A DNA stretch of 64,000 nt from JBGPGW01 sp046349515 (GCA_046349515.1 JAXMCE010000002.1:62001-126000); one strand, 5' to 3'; counted from the first letter of the stretch, positions 50,142 to 59,606 are shown. Program-made: numbers and translations. The notes: a model not told the origin generated them from the sequence alone.

Positions 50142-50861
50142 ATGACCCAGCCCCTCATCGGCGTGACGCTCGATTCAGAGCAGCCAGGCGGCTATTCGAA
50201 ATTTCCGTGGTATGCCCTTCGCCAGAACTATTGCGAGGCGGTGGTGCGCGCGGGCGGCTTGCCGGTCCCGCTCCCCCACGAGCCGGAGCAGGCCGATGCC
50301 TATCTCGACCGCATCGACGGCATCATCGTGACGGGCGGCCATTTCGACCTCGATCCCGCGCTGTTCGGTGCGAGCGGGCGCCATCCGACCGTCCGGCTGA
50401 AAGAACGGCGCACCACCTTCGAGTTTGCGCTGACGAGACGCGCCCTTGAACGCGACATGCCTGTCTTCGGCATCTGCGGCGGCCAGCAGCTTCTTCACGT
50501 CGCGCTGGGCGGCACGCTCTACCAGCATATCCCCGACGAGGTGCCGAAGGCCCTCGCGCACGAGCAGCCCAATCCGCGGAACGAGCCGGGCCACACGGTG
50601 CGCATCGAGCCGGGCACGCTGCTCCACCGCATCACCGGGGTCGCGGAGATGGCGGTCAACAGCGCCCACCACCAGGCCGCGAAGGACCGGCCGCAGCGCA
50701 TCGTCGTCAACGCCGTCGCGCCCGACGGGGTGATCGAGGGAATCGAGGCGCCCGGCCAGCGCTTCTGTCTCGGCGTGCAGTGGCATCCGGAGTTCGCGAT
50801 CAGCGAGGGCGATGTGAAGATCTTCGAGTCCTTCGTCGCGGCGTGCCGGAAGGGCCGCTGA
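50142..50861 (+). CDS. Gamma-glutamyl-gamma-aminobutyrate hydrolase family (peptidase C26) glutamine amidotransferase
   Basis: The 239-residue class I amidotransferase has the nucleophile in FGICGGQQLLHVALGG (C112), and the His-Glu pair in VQWHPEFAI near 218. These mark the C26/PuuD family, which cleaves gamma-glutamyl amides. The N-terminal PLIGVTLDSEQPGGYSKFPWYALRQNYCEAV segment matches it. PuuD would take part in putrescine breakdown, but no other puu gene is near, so substrate is unknown. It is followed by a pseudouridine synthase and rsmD, 17 and 4 bases apart, on one transcript. Confidence 0.88.
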   Translation: MTQPLIGVTLDSEQPGGYSKFPWYALRQNYCEAVVRAGGLPVPLPHEPEQADAYLDRIDGIIVTGGHFDLDPALFGASGRHPTVRLKERRTTFEFALTRRALERDMPVFGICGGQQLLHVALGGTLYQHIPDEVPKALAHEQPNPRNEPGHTVRIEPGTLLHRITGVAEMAVNSAHHQAAKDRPQRIVVNAVAPDGVIEGIEAPGQRFCLGVQWHPEFAISEGDVKIFESFVAACRKGR

Positions 50862-50878
50862 GCCGCTTCTCCCGCGCC

Positions 50879-51664
50879 ATGGCCGAGACCAGCGAGACAA
50901 GAGGGGGCGAACGAATCGCCAAGGTCATCGCGCGGGCGGGCCTCTGCTCGCGCCGGGAAGCCGAGGCATGGATCGCCGCGGGCCGCGTGAGCGTCGATGG
51001 CGAGACGCTCCGCTCGCCCGCCACCTTCGTCGATGACTCGAACGAGGTGCTCGTCGACGGCGAGCCGCTGCCCGCGCGCGAGCGGCCCCGGCTCTGGCGG
51101 TACCACAAGCCTAAAGGGCTCATCACCACGCGCCACGATCCGCAAGGTCGGCCCACGATTTTCGAGTCCCTGCCCAAGGGCCTGCCGCGCGTCATCAGTG
51201 TCGGGCGGCTCGATCTCACTTCCGAAGGGCTCCTGCTGCTGACGAATGACGGCGCGCTCGCGCGCTCGCTCGAGCTGCCATCCTCAGGCTGGACGCGGCG
51301 CTACCGGGTGCGCGCCTTCGGAACGCTCGACCCGAAACGCCTCGAGGCTCTCGCCCACGGCATCACCATCGACGGCGTGCGCTACGGGCCGATCACGGCG
51401 GCGCTCGACCGCAGCCAAGGGCGCAACCATTGGCTCACCCTCACAATCCGCGAGGGAAAGAACCGGGAGGTGCGGCGCGTGTGCGAACATCTCGGCCTCA
51501 CCGTCAACCGGCTCATCCGTGTCGCCTTCGGCCCGTTCCAATTGGGCGAGCTTGCGCCGGGCGAAGTGCGAGAAGTGCCGCTTCGCGTCTTGCGCGAGCA
51601 GCTGGGGGCCGAAGCAGCCGCCCGTCTGGCGCCGAGCCGGCGCGCCTCTCACGCGCGGGATTGA
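50879..51664 (+). CDS. Ribosomal large-subunit pseudouridine synthase (RluB/RsuA family)
   Basis: The 261-residue protein has an N-terminal S4 RNA-binding domain (RIAKVIARAGLCSRREAEAWI, residues about 12-65) and the catalytic domain with SVGRLDLTSEGLLLLTNDG, where the Asp of GRLD is the nucleophile (near residue 107). The YHKPKGLITTRHDP segment and the GKNREVRRVCEHLGLTVNRLIR block are typical of RluB. RluB makes pseudouridine 2605 in 23S rRNA; RsuA and RluE are close alternatives. It lies 4 bases upstream of rsmD. Confidence 0.91.
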   Translation: MAETSETRGGERIAKVIARAGLCSRREAEAWIAAGRVSVDGETLRSPATFVDDSNEVLVDGEPLPARERPRLWRYHKPKGLITTRHDPQGRPTIFESLPKGLPRVISVGRLDLTSEGLLLLTNDGALARSLELPSSGWTRRYRVRAFGTLDPKRLEALAHGITIDGVRYGPITAALDRSQGRNHWLTLTIREGKNREVRRVCEHLGLTVNRLIRVAFGPFQLGELAPGEVREVPLRVLREQLGAEAAARLAPSRRASHARD

Positions 51665-51668
51665 GCCG

Positions 51669-52247
51669 GTGCGCATCGTCGCGGGCCGGCACCGCGGCCG
51701 GCGTCTTCACGCCCTGACCGGCGACAGAATCCGGCCGACCTCCGACCGGGCTCGCGAATCCCTGTTCAACGTGCTCGCACACAATCCGCTCGGCCCTGGC
51801 TCGCGCTCGACCTTCGAGGGTGCGCGCGTGCTCGACGCCTTCGCGGGCACGGGTGCCCTCGGCCTCGAAGCGCTGTCGCGCGGCGCCGCCTTCGCGACCT
51901 TCATGGAACGCGAGCGAGCCGCCCTTGCCGTCCTCGAGGAGAACATCCGCGCGCTCGGCGAGGGCGCGCGGGCCCGCGTCCTTCGGGCCGACGCCCTCGC
52001 GCCTCCGCCGGCGCCCGAGCCCGCGAGCCTTGCCTTCCTCGACCCGCCCTATGGCCGCGGGCTCGCGGAGCCAGCCCTCGCCGCCCTCGCCAAGGCGCGT
52101 TGGTTCGCGGACGAGGCGCTCGTCATCATCGAACTGTCGAAGGCCGACGCGCTCGCCCCGCCGCCGGGCTTCCGCACCCTCGAGGAGCGGAGCTACGGCC
52201 AGACGCGCTTCACGCTCCTTCGCTGGAGCCCGAGCGCGGACGGCTGA
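51669..52247 (+). CDS. rsmD: 16S rRNA (guanine-966-N2)-methyltransferase
   Basis: RsmD methylates G966 of 16S rRNA. The 192-residue protein starts with GTG (RIVAGRHRGRRL is the family N-terminus) and has RPTSDRARESLFNVL, motif I as VLDAFAGTGALGLEALSRGA, and the catalytic DPPYGRG in LAFLDPPYGRGLAEPAL. The length is typical. It sits 4 bases after the pseudouridine synthase gene; both modify rRNA, so they form a natural pair. It ends 13 bases from the convergent SDR gene. Confidence 0.94.
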   Translation: MRIVAGRHRGRRLHALTGDRIRPTSDRARESLFNVLAHNPLGPGSRSTFEGARVLDAFAGTGALGLEALSRGAAFATFMERERAALAVLEENIRALGEGARARVLRADALAPPPAPEPASLAFLDPPYGRGLAEPALAALAKARWFADEALVIIELSKADALAPPPGFRTLEERSYGQTRFTLLRWSPSADG

Positions 52248-52260
52248 CGCGATTTCGCGC

Positions 52261-53028
52261 TCAATAGAGCCCGTACGCGGTCCACCCGCCGTCGACGGCC
52301 ATGACCTGGCCGGTGACGAAGGAGGATTGGGGCGAAGCGAGATACAGCGCCATGTCGGCGATCTCGCGCGGCTCGGCAAGCCGACCCATGGGCGTACGGC
52401 GGAGAATGGCCTTCTCGTCCGCCCGGCCCGCGTTGAAGACATCGCGGAGCATCCGCGTCTCGGTGTAACCCGGCGCGATCGCGTTGACGCGAACGCCGTG
52501 GGGCGCCCATTCGGAGGCAAGCACCCGGGTGAGCTGCGCAATACCCGCCTTCGAGACGCAATAGGCGACGCGGTGAGGCGCCGCCATGAGGCCCCAGATC
52601 GACGAGATGTTGATGACGTTGCCGCTCTTCTGTTTCGTCATGCGGCGTCCCGCCTCTTGCGCGCAGATGAAGGGCGCGCGGAGGTTGACCGCCATGGCCC
52701 GGTCCCATTCCTCGAGCGTGATCTCGAGGACGTCGCGGTTGGCCGAGACGCCGGCGTTGTTGACCAGGATGTCGATGCCGCCCCAGGCCTCGTCCATGCG
52801 CTTGAAGACCGCGGCGACATCGGCCGGGTTTGCGATGTCGCCGCCCATTGCGATGGCCTCGCCGCCGGAGGCCGCGCGGATCTCCTTGGCGGCCGCCTCG
52901 GCGACGGCTTGGTCGAAATCCTGGACGAGGACACGCGCGCCTTCGCGGGCGAAGGCATCGAGCATGGCGCGGCCAAGCCCCCGCGCCCCGCCCGTGACGA
53001 GAGCGCGCTGTCCCTTGAGAATCGGCAT
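52261..53028 (-). CDS. SDR family NAD(P)-dependent oxidoreductase
   Basis: The 255-residue classical short-chain dehydrogenase has the cofactor motif TGGARGLG (12-19), NNAG near 90, the catalytic serine in INISSIWG, and YCVSK with catalytic Tyr and Lys near 153-157. A D-D-F acidic region near 39 (VQDFDQ) suggests NAD preference, with a C-terminal GQVMAVDGGWTAYGLY. The substrate is unknown; it resembles 3-oxoacyl-ACP reductase-like and polyol dehydrogenase members. It is the last gene of the minus-strand block after mutL, 15 bases after its stop. Confidence 0.9.
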   Translation of the reverse strand: MPILKGQRALVTGGARGLGRAMLDAFAREGARVLVQDFDQAVAEAAAKEIRAASGGEAIAMGGDIANPADVAAVFKRMDEAWGGIDILVNNAGVSANRDVLEITLEEWDRAMAVNLRAPFICAQEAGRRMTKQKSGNVINISSIWGLMAAPHRVAYCVSKAGIAQLTRVLASEWAPHGVRVNAIAPGYTETRMLRDVFNAGRADEKAILRRTPMGRLAEPREIADMALYLASPQSSFVTGQVMAVDGGWTAYGLY

Positions 53029-53043
53029 CTTGAAAATCCTCCC

Positions 53044-54828
53044 CTAGCGCCGGCCGAACAGCCGTTCGATATCCGCGAGTTTCAGTTCGACATAGGTAGG
53101 ACGTCCGTGGCTGCATTGGCCCGAGAGCGGCGTCGCCTCCATCTGGCGGAGAAGCGCGTCCATCTCGGCCTGGTTGAGCCGCCGGCCCGCGCGGACGCTG
53201 CCGTGGCAGGCCATGCTCGCGCACACCTCGTCGAGCCGGTCGGCGAGGCTCAAGGCCTGGCCGAGTTCGGCCAGATCGTCTGCAAGGTCGCGCACGAGGC
53301 CCTGCACGTCCGATTCGCCGAGAAGGGCCGGCACCTCGCGCACGACGACGGCGCCGGGGCCGAAGGGCTCGAGCACAAGGCCCAAGGGCGCAAGCTCGCC
53401 CGCGCGTGCGCCGAGACGCTCGACGGACGCCGCATCGAGCTCGACGACCTCGGGGATGAGCAGCACTTGGCGCTCGACAGATCCCGCAAGGCGCGCCGAC
53501 TTGAGACGCTCGTGCATCAGGCGCTCATGCGCCGCATGCTGATCGACGATAACGACGCCGTCGCGCGTCTCCGCGACGATGTAGGTCTCATGGAGCTGGG
53601 CGCGCGCGGCGCCCAAGGGCTGGCCGTCGGGATCGCCTGATTCGGCCGTGGGGGCCGATTCCGCGACAGGAGCCTCGTGCGGCGCCTGAAACGCCGCCGC
53701 CGTCTCCCGAAACCCGCGCGGCGCGTAGGCTGGTGGCGCTCGGAAGGCGAAAGACGCGGTCGAGGGAGACGAGGCCGGGCGCAACGCCTCGACGAGGCCC
53801 GTCGCAACCGTCGTCGAGGCGCGGTGGCCCGCGGCCGCGAGCGCGTGGCGGAGCGCTCCCACGATGAGTCCCCGCACGAGACCCGCGTCGCGGAAGCGGA
53901 CCTCGGCCTTGGTCGGATGCACGTTGACATCGACCTCCTCGGGCGGACAGTCGAGGAAGAGCGCGACCAGCGGATGCCGGTCGCGCGCGAGCACGTCCTG
54001 GTAGGCGCCCCGCACGGCGCCGTGGAGTAGCTTGTCGCGCACCGGACGGCCGTTCACGAACAGGAACTGGTAGCGCGCATTCGCCCGGTTGAGCGTGGGC
54101 AGCCCCGCATAGCCGACGACGCGCACGCCATCGCGCGCCGCATCAATTGCAATCGCGTTCTCGGCGAACTCACGCCCCATGATGGCGGCAAGACGCATCC
54201 GTCGCGCCTCGAAGAGATCACCCGAAGACGGCGGCAAATTGAGGAGCTGCCGCCCATCCTCAGCGAGCGAGAAACCGATGTCCGGATGCGCCATAGCCAG
54301 GCGCTCGATCGTCTCGACCACCTGCTGGATCTCGCTCCGCTCGCCCTTGAGGAATTTGAGCCGGGCGGGCGTCGCAAAGAACAGATCGCGGACCTCGACG
54401 CGGGTCCCTCGCGCGAGCGCGGCCGGCGCAGGTCTCCCGACCGCCCCCCCTTCGACGGCGAGCGTCCAGGCGGACTCGCCGCCCCTCTGACGGCTCGTGA
54501 TCGTGAGCCGCGCGACCGCTCCGATCGAAGGCAAGGCCTCGCCGCGAAAGCCGAGAGTCCGGATGCTCAAGAGATCGTCGTCCGGCAATTTCGAAGTCGC
54601 ATGGCGCTCGATGGCGAGCACCAGCTCCTCCCGCGCCATACCGCACCCGTCGTCCGTGACCGCGATGAGGGCGCGCCCCGCATCGCCCAGCACGATGTCG
54701 ATGTGCCGGGCCCCCGCGTCGATCGCGTTTTCAACCAGCTCCTTGACGGCAGCGGCAGGGCGTTCGATGACCTCCCCGGCGGCGATGCGGTTGACGACCG
54801 TCTCCGGCAGCCGGCGAATGGAACGCAA
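53044..54828 (-). CDS. mutL: DNA mismatch repair protein MutL (endonuclease type)
   Basis: MutL couples mismatch recognition to strand removal. The 594-residue protein has the GHKL ATPase motifs (ENAIDAGA, VTDDGCGM, ATSKLPDDDLL and GFRGEAL). The C-terminal endonuclease motif is present as DQHAAHERLMHE, matching DQHA(X)2E(X)4E, with the metal-site ACHGSVRAG and CSHGRPTYVEL segments. So this is a nicking MutL, as expected in bacteria lacking MutH. A Pro/Ala-rich linker (about 335-410) joins the halves. The start is TTG at 54828; no better codon is visible. It follows pgi closely, and uvrD is at 22451-24721. Confidence 0.96.
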   Translation of the reverse strand: MRSIRRLPETVVNRIAAGEVIERPAAAVKELVENAIDAGARHIDIVLGDAGRALIAVTDDGCGMAREELVLAIERHATSKLPDDDLLSIRTLGFRGEALPSIGAVARLTITSRQRGGESAWTLAVEGGAVGRPAPAALARGTRVEVRDLFFATPARLKFLKGERSEIQQVVETIERLAMAHPDIGFSLAEDGRQLLNLPPSSGDLFEARRMRLAAIMGREFAENAIAIDAARDGVRVVGYAGLPTLNRANARYQFLFVNGRPVRDKLLHGAVRGAYQDVLARDRHPLVALFLDCPPEEVDVNVHPTKAEVRFRDAGLVRGLIVGALRHALAAAGHRASTTVATGLVEALRPASSPSTASFAFRAPPAYAPRGFRETAAAFQAPHEAPVAESAPTAESGDPDGQPLGAARAQLHETYIVAETRDGVVIVDQHAAHERLMHERLKSARLAGSVERQVLLIPEVVELDAASVERLGARAGELAPLGLVLEPFGPGAVVVREVPALLGESDVQGLVRDLADDLAELGQALSLADRLDEVCASMACHGSVRAGRRLNQAEMDALLRQMEATPLSGQCSHGRPTYVELKLADIERLFGRR

Positions 54829-54857
54829 ACGGCTTTCGTCTTCGATTCGCGCGTCGC

Positions 54858-56225
54858 TCAGGAGGGACGTGGCGTCACCCGTTCCATGTACCGTCGCGCG
54901 AGGACCTTGCCCGCCTCGACGGCCGGTTGATCGAACGGCTCGACCCCGAAGAGGTGCGCGGCCACGACGGTCTCGAGCATGAAGTGCATCATCATCGCAC
55001 CCATCGCCCGCGCGTCAAGCACCGGCAGGCGGATGAGACGGACGGGCCGTCCGCGCTTGACGAGCGTCTTCCACGTGGCGCGCTGCGAGGCGGACATCAG
55101 GTCGCCCATGGTGCGGCCGGTGAGCCAGTCGATCTCTCCGCCGAGGCCCTCGGCCGAGGGGATGACCATGCCCGTGCCCGCACAGTCGACGGTGACGAAG
55201 GTGTAGAGCTTGTCCGCCGGCCCCGCGAGATAGAGCTGAAGTTGGCTGTGCTGGTCGACGGTGCCGATGGAGTTGATGGGCGTCGTGCCCTTGCCGTCCT
55301 TGCCGAGGCTCTCGGCCCAGAGCTGGCGATACCAGAGACTGAACGGCGCCAAGCTGTCGCCGTAGGGCATGAGCACGGTCTGGGCGATGCCCTTGTGGCG
55401 ATGCATGGCGACGTTGATCGCGGCGCCGACGGCGGGTGCGCTGGCTCCCGGCTCGGACGCGGCCAAGGTCTCGCGCAGTACCGCGGCTGCGCCCTCGCGC
55501 GTCGCGGTGGCATCGAGTCCCGCGATGACGGCCGGCAGAAGGCCCACGACCGAGAGCGCCGAGAACCGGCCGCCCAAGGCCGGATCATGGTCGATGATCT
55601 CGAACCGCTCGTGCTCGGCCAATCGGCGCAACGGGCTCGTGCCCGGCTCGGTGATGACGAGGACGTGCTCGCCGAGCCGTTTTGGCTCGATCGTGCGCCG
55701 CATGGCGGCCAGGCAGACAAGGAACTGCGCGAGCGTCTCGACCGTCCGCCCGGACTTCGAGACGACGATGAAGGCCGTTCGCTTGAGATCGAGGCCTCGG
55801 ACGAGATCGTCGAGAAGGCGCGATTCGACGTTCTCGACGAAGCGGACACGGGCGCGGCGCGGAACGGTGCCGAAAGTGGGCTGGCACACCGTCGTGAGCG
55901 TGCGGCCGCCGAGGCTCGAGCCACCCGTACCGAGCACGACGACCGTCTCGAACGATTCGCGCAACCGCGCGGCGGCCGCCTCGATCGCGGGCAGGTCGTC
56001 GCGCCGCTCGGGTAGGCGCACGAAAGGCCGCGAGCCATCCTTGTGCCAGGCGCGGATCGCCTCGAACGCCGGTGCCGTTTCGGCAAGAACCGCACGGTAT
56101 GTCTCGCCGGTGAGGCCACCATCGCCGATCATTTCGGCGAAGCAGTTCTCCGTCACATGGCGATAGGGCGGCCGGGTGGGGGTCCCGGCGGGCGTGCTCA
56201 GCCGCGCGTCGGGCCTAGTCGACAT
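54858..56225 (-). CDS. pgi: Glucose-6-phosphate isomerase
   Basis: The 455-residue enzyme interconverts glucose 6-phosphate and fructose 6-phosphate. It shows the short bacterial form's motifs: VVVLGTGGSSLGGRTL, FIVVSKSGRTVETLAQF, DHDPALGGRFSALSVVGLLP, and QLWAESLGKDGKGTTPINSIGTVDQHSQLQLYLAGP. The last includes the active-site Lys and His region. The start is the ATG at 56225, which overlaps the end of the upstream M16 gene by 11 bases and gives the normal length. It lies in the same transcript as the M16 pair and mutL, an order seen in related genomes but without an obvious functional link. Confidence 0.95.
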   Translation of the reverse strand: MSTRPDARLSTPAGTPTRPPYRHVTENCFAEMIGDGGLTGETYRAVLAETAPAFEAIRAWHKDGSRPFVRLPERRDDLPAIEAAAARLRESFETVVVLGTGGSSLGGRTLTTVCQPTFGTVPRRARVRFVENVESRLLDDLVRGLDLKRTAFIVVSKSGRTVETLAQFLVCLAAMRRTIEPKRLGEHVLVITEPGTSPLRRLAEHERFEIIDHDPALGGRFSALSVVGLLPAVIAGLDATATREGAAAVLRETLAASEPGASAPAVGAAINVAMHRHKGIAQTVLMPYGDSLAPFSLWYRQLWAESLGKDGKGTTPINSIGTVDQHSQLQLYLAGPADKLYTFVTVDCAGTGMVIPSAEGLGGEIDWLTGRTMGDLMSASQRATWKTLVKRGRPVRLIRLPVLDARAMGAMMMHFMLETVVAAHLFGVEPFDQPAVEAGKVLARRYMERVTPRPS

Positions 56226-57576
56226 TCTTCTCGACGATCGCATCGGCGGGCAGGCCCCGCGGCTGCCCCACGACCGAGAAGGTCAAGGTCTTGGCATCGA
56301 GGACGCGCCGAGCAACCCGCATGACGTCCTGGAGCGTCACGGCAGCGATGATGCCGTTGCGCCGGTCGATGTAGTCGATGCCCAGATGATCGAGCTGAAT
56401 CGACACGAGCAGCCGCGCGATCTGGTCCGTGTTGTCGAACTGGAGGGCGAAGGATCCCGTCAGGTAGGACTTGGCCTCGCTCAGCTCCTTCGGCGTCGCA
56501 CCCGTCTCGGCCATCGTCCGCCACACGTCGCGGATCGTGGTGATCGTCTCGGCGACGCGCGCGTTTTCCGTCGCGACATTCCCCATGATGAGGCCGGCCT
56601 CGTCGAGCGGATTGAGATAGGTGTAAATCGAATAGGCGAGGCCGCGCTTCTCGCGCACCTCTTTGTAGAGGCGCGAGCTGAACACACCACCGCCGAGGAT
56701 GTGGTTCATCACGAAGGCCGCATAGTAGTCGGGATCATCGCGCTTCAGACCGGCCTCGCCGAAGACGACGACGCTTTGCGGGATCTGCCGGTCCATGACG
56801 AAGATGTTGCCGACGGCGCTGGGGCGCACCTCCTCGAGCGCGATGGATTGCGCGCGCGCCGGCAAGCCGCCGAACATCCGGTCGAGGGCCGGCGCGAGGT
56901 CAGCCGCCGTGATATCGCCGACAACGCCGATCACCAGATTGTCGCGCGCGAGGCGTCGCCCGACGAAGCCGCGAAGATCGGCCACGTCGATCTTCGACAC
57001 GCTCTCGAGAGTGCCGTCGGTCGGCCAGCCATAAGGCTCGGACGGAAAGGCGTTCCGCCACCATATGCGGCCCGCGAGAAATTCGGGATCCCCAGCCTGG
57101 CGCTTCAAGCGCGCGAGGATGGCGCTCCGCACGCGGTCGATCGGCTCGGCATCGAAGCGCGGCTTGGTCACGGCCAGGCCCATGAGGTCGAAGGCAAGAT
57201 CCCGGTTGGCGGACAGCGTCTTGAGATGGCCCATGAAAAAGTCGCGGGTGTCGTCGAAGCCGAGACTGATCGAATTGTTCTCGAGGTCGGCACGGAAGGC
57301 CTGGGCATCGAGATCGCCGGCCCCCTCGTCGAGCAGCCCGGCGGCCATGTTGGCGAGGCCTTTGCGATCCGGCGGGTCCTCGGCCGAGCCGCCGCGGAAT
57401 GCGAGCCTCATCGCGATGACGGCGACAGAGTGGTCCTCGACCAGCCAGGCTTCGATGCCGCCGGGGCTGACCACGCGCTGGATGGGCGGCCCGGCAAGGC
57501 ACAGGCTCGGCGCGACGACGAGAACGAGCGCGGCAAGCGCCGCGGCAAGGCGCGTCCGCCATACCGGGCGCAGCAT
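56215..57576 (-). CDS. M16 family protein, catalytically inactive subunit
   Basis: This 453-residue protein has a signal peptide (to about residue 28) and the M16 fold, but the HxxEH position reads LANMAAGLLDEGAG, so zinc binding is lost. It keeps the glycine-rich GGGVFSSRLYKEVREKRGLAYSIYTYL substrate-binding segment. In bacterial two-gene M16 pairs one protein is catalytic and the other supplies the substrate clamp. Here the partner is the next gene upstream (57588-58931). The ATG at 57576 is 11 bases downstream of the partner's stop. It ends within the first codons of pgi. Confidence 0.93.
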   Translation of the reverse strand: MLRPVWRTRLAAALAALVLVVAPSLCLAGPPIQRVVSPGGIEAWLVEDHSVAVIAMRLAFRGGSAEDPPDRKGLANMAAGLLDEGAGDLDAQAFRADLENNSISLGFDDTRDFFMGHLKTLSANRDLAFDLMGLAVTKPRFDAEPIDRVRSAILARLKRQAGDPEFLAGRIWWRNAFPSEPYGWPTDGTLESVSKIDVADLRGFVGRRLARDNLVIGVVGDITAADLAPALDRMFGGLPARAQSIALEEVRPSAVGNIFVMDRQIPQSVVVFGEAGLKRDDPDYYAAFVMNHILGGGVFSSRLYKEVREKRGLAYSIYTYLNPLDEAGLIMGNVATENARVAETITTIRDVWRTMAETGATPKELSEAKSYLTGSFALQFDNTDQIARLLVSIQLDHLGIDYIDRRNGIIAAVTLQDVMRVARRVLDAKTLTFSVVGQPRGLPADAIVEKNVD

Positions 57577-57587
57577 GGCGCGGGCGC

Positions 57588-58931
57588 TCAACTCTTGCCT
57601 CCGGGGACGAGAAATCCCGTGACCGACCGCGTCGGCTCGAGGACGAATCGCGCGGCGGCCGCGACCTCCGCAGCGGTAACGGCGCCGATTCGCTCGGGCC
57701 ACGTCTCGACCTCCTCGACCGTGCCATCGAGCGCCAAGGTGGCGCCGAGTACGCGGGCACCCGTCTGAAGGCTGTCGCGGGCATATATTGCGTTGGCCTG
57801 GAGCCGCTTCTTCGCCCGCGCGATCTCGTCGTCGCTCACACCATCCGCCAAGAGCCGCGCGATTTCCGCATCGACCGCAGCCTCGATCGCCGAAAGCTCG
57901 ACCCCGTCGCGCGGACTCACATAGACGCTGAACCGGGCGAGGTCCCGGACATCCGGATCGTAGGCCGTCCCCGCCCCCACGGCCACCTTCTGCTCGATGA
58001 CGAGAGAGCGATAAAGCCGGCTGGTCCCGCCGCCGCCCAAGATCTCCGAGAGAACCGCGAGCGCGTAGGCCTGGCCCGGCTCGCCCATGCGGTAGCTCGG
58101 CGCGAGATAGCTGCGCGTGAAGCTCGGCCGGCGGACGCGGTCGCTTTCGAGCACGACCCGGCGCTTCGTGATCGGCGCGGGCTCGATGCCGCGAGCGCGC
58201 GGCGGGATCGGGTGCGCGGCGATCGCGCCATAGTATTTCTCGGCGAGCGGCTTCACCTCCTCGAGCGTGATGTCGCCGGCGATCACGAGGATGGCGTTGT
58301 TCGGCGCATAGCGCGCCCGGTAGAAGGCCAGCGCGTCGCTCGCGGTCAGCTCCTTGATCTCAGGCTCCCAGCCGATGACCGGAATGCCGTAGGGGTGATG
58401 GAGGAAGAGAGCCGCCCGCACCTGCTCGTCCAATTGGGACCCCGGGTCGTTGTCGATGCGCATCCGCCGTTCCTCGAGGACGACCTGGAGCTCCGGCTTC
58501 GCAAGCTTGGGCGACAGCGTCAGGTGCGTCATGCGGTCGGCTTCGAGCTTCATCACCAATTCAAGGCGGTCGCGCGCGACCGTCTGATGGTAGGCCGTGT
58601 AGTCGTGCGTGGTGAACGCGTTCTCGCGCCCGCCGTTGACGGCGACGAGGCGAGAGAATTCGCCGGGTCCGTAGACCCGCGTTCCCTTGAACATCAGATG
58701 CTCGAGATAATGCGCGACGCCCGACTTCCCGCGCGGCTCGTCCGCCGCCCCGGCCTTGTACCAAACCATGTGGGTGACGGCCGGAATGCGATGATTCTCG
58801 ATGACGACGACCTTCATCCCGTTCGCGAGCGTGAAGGTGCGCGGATTGAACACCGCCGCATCGAGGCGCGATGCAACCATGGTCGAAGCCACGGCCGCCG
58901 CGAGGAATGCGAAGACCCAGAGACGTCCCAT
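57588..58931 (-). CDS. M16 family zinc metallopeptidase, catalytic subunit
   Basis: The 447-residue protein has a signal peptide (MGRLWVFAFLAAAVASTMVASRLDAA) and the intact zinc motif HYLEH in GKSGVAHYLEHLMFKGT (near 73-77), plus the downstream ligand glutamate in VVLEERRMRIDNDPG. The C-terminal half has the GGGGTSRLYRSLVIEQKVA region. It is exported to the periplasm and probably works with the inactive M16 protein encoded just downstream, as in heterodimeric M16B proteases. Longer upstream starts lie in the DUF3035 gene region and are rejected. Confidence 0.94.
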   Translation of the reverse strand: MGRLWVFAFLAAAVASTMVASRLDAAVFNPRTFTLANGMKVVVIENHRIPAVTHMVWYKAGAADEPRGKSGVAHYLEHLMFKGTRVYGPGEFSRLVAVNGGRENAFTTHDYTAYHQTVARDRLELVMKLEADRMTHLTLSPKLAKPELQVVLEERRMRIDNDPGSQLDEQVRAALFLHHPYGIPVIGWEPEIKELTASDALAFYRARYAPNNAILVIAGDITLEEVKPLAEKYYGAIAAHPIPPRARGIEPAPITKRRVVLESDRVRRPSFTRSYLAPSYRMGEPGQAYALAVLSEILGGGGTSRLYRSLVIEQKVAVGAGTAYDPDVRDLARFSVYVSPRDGVELSAIEAAVDAEIARLLADGVSDDEIARAKKRLQANAIYARDSLQTGARVLGATLALDGTVEEVETWPERIGAVTAAEVAAAARFVLEPTRSVTGFLVPGGKS

Positions 58932-58989
58932 CACGGCGCTCCCTTGCCGCCTCCCGTCGCCCTGCTGCCCGCCGCGTCCGGAACGCGGT

Positions 58990-59568
58990 CTAGAACAGCG
59001 AGTCGAGGATGCCCCGTTTTCTTTGAATGACCACTTGAGGCGAGTCGTTGGCCGGCTTCTCGACCACCGTCTGCCCTGACTGCGACGCCGCGCCCTTCGG
59101 CGGCGGCGCATCTTTCCACGTCAGAAGCTTGTCGACGAACTTCTCGTCCTTCTCGCCCAGCGCCTGGGTTTCGTTGCCGATCGTGGTCCGGACGCTCGGC
59201 TCGACGGGTCCGGTCGTGCCCTGCAGGCGCTTGACGAAGGCGCGCTCGCCGGCCGTGGGCCCCTGTGACGCCGGCTGGACACCGCTCGCCGATGTCGCGG
59301 CCGTGCCGGAGGAGGGCAAGCTGAAGGTGCGGGACCGGGCCACCTGGGCCGCGGCTCGGTTGTCGCTCGCCCCGGCACCGGCGAGCGGCGGGCGCAGCGT
59401 ATATTCCGGCGGCATGGTCAAAGGCGGACCCTTGGCCGGCCCCAATCCTGGTCCCTCGCCCTCGGTCGAACGTCCCTCGAGCGCATCCGTAATGTCCTGA
59501 ACGGATTGGCAGGCGACGAGGGCCAGGCCGAGGCCGATCAGGATGCTGCAGGTCAGGAGGTTTCGCAT
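58990..59568 (-). CDS. DUF3035 family lipoprotein
   Basis: The 192-residue protein has a lipoprotein signal ending in the lipobox LALVAC (Cys near residue 20), after a LLTCSILIGLGLALVA helix. A long Pro/Ala/Ser-rich middle with PPLTMPPEYTLRPPLAGAG is typical of DUF3035, and the C-terminus ends in QRKRGILDSLF, another family hallmark. Such lipoproteins occur beside lspA in many Alphaproteobacteria. It would be a substrate of the adjacent LspA signal peptidase and be anchored in the envelope. The ATG at 59568 is chosen; a TTG at 59589 would add 7 residues before the signal. Confidence 0.85.
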   Translation of the reverse strand: MRNLLTCSILIGLGLALVACQSVQDITDALEGRSTEGEGPGLGPAKGPPLTMPPEYTLRPPLAGAGASDNRAAAQVARSRTFSLPSSGTAATSASGVQPASQGPTAGERAFVKRLQGTTGPVEPSVRTTIGNETQALGEKDEKFVDKLLTWKDAPPPKGAASQSGQTVVEKPANDSPQVVIQRKRGILDSLF

Positions 59569-59606
59569 GGATTGCTGCCGTTTGGACAACCCCTACTCAT
59601 TGTAGG

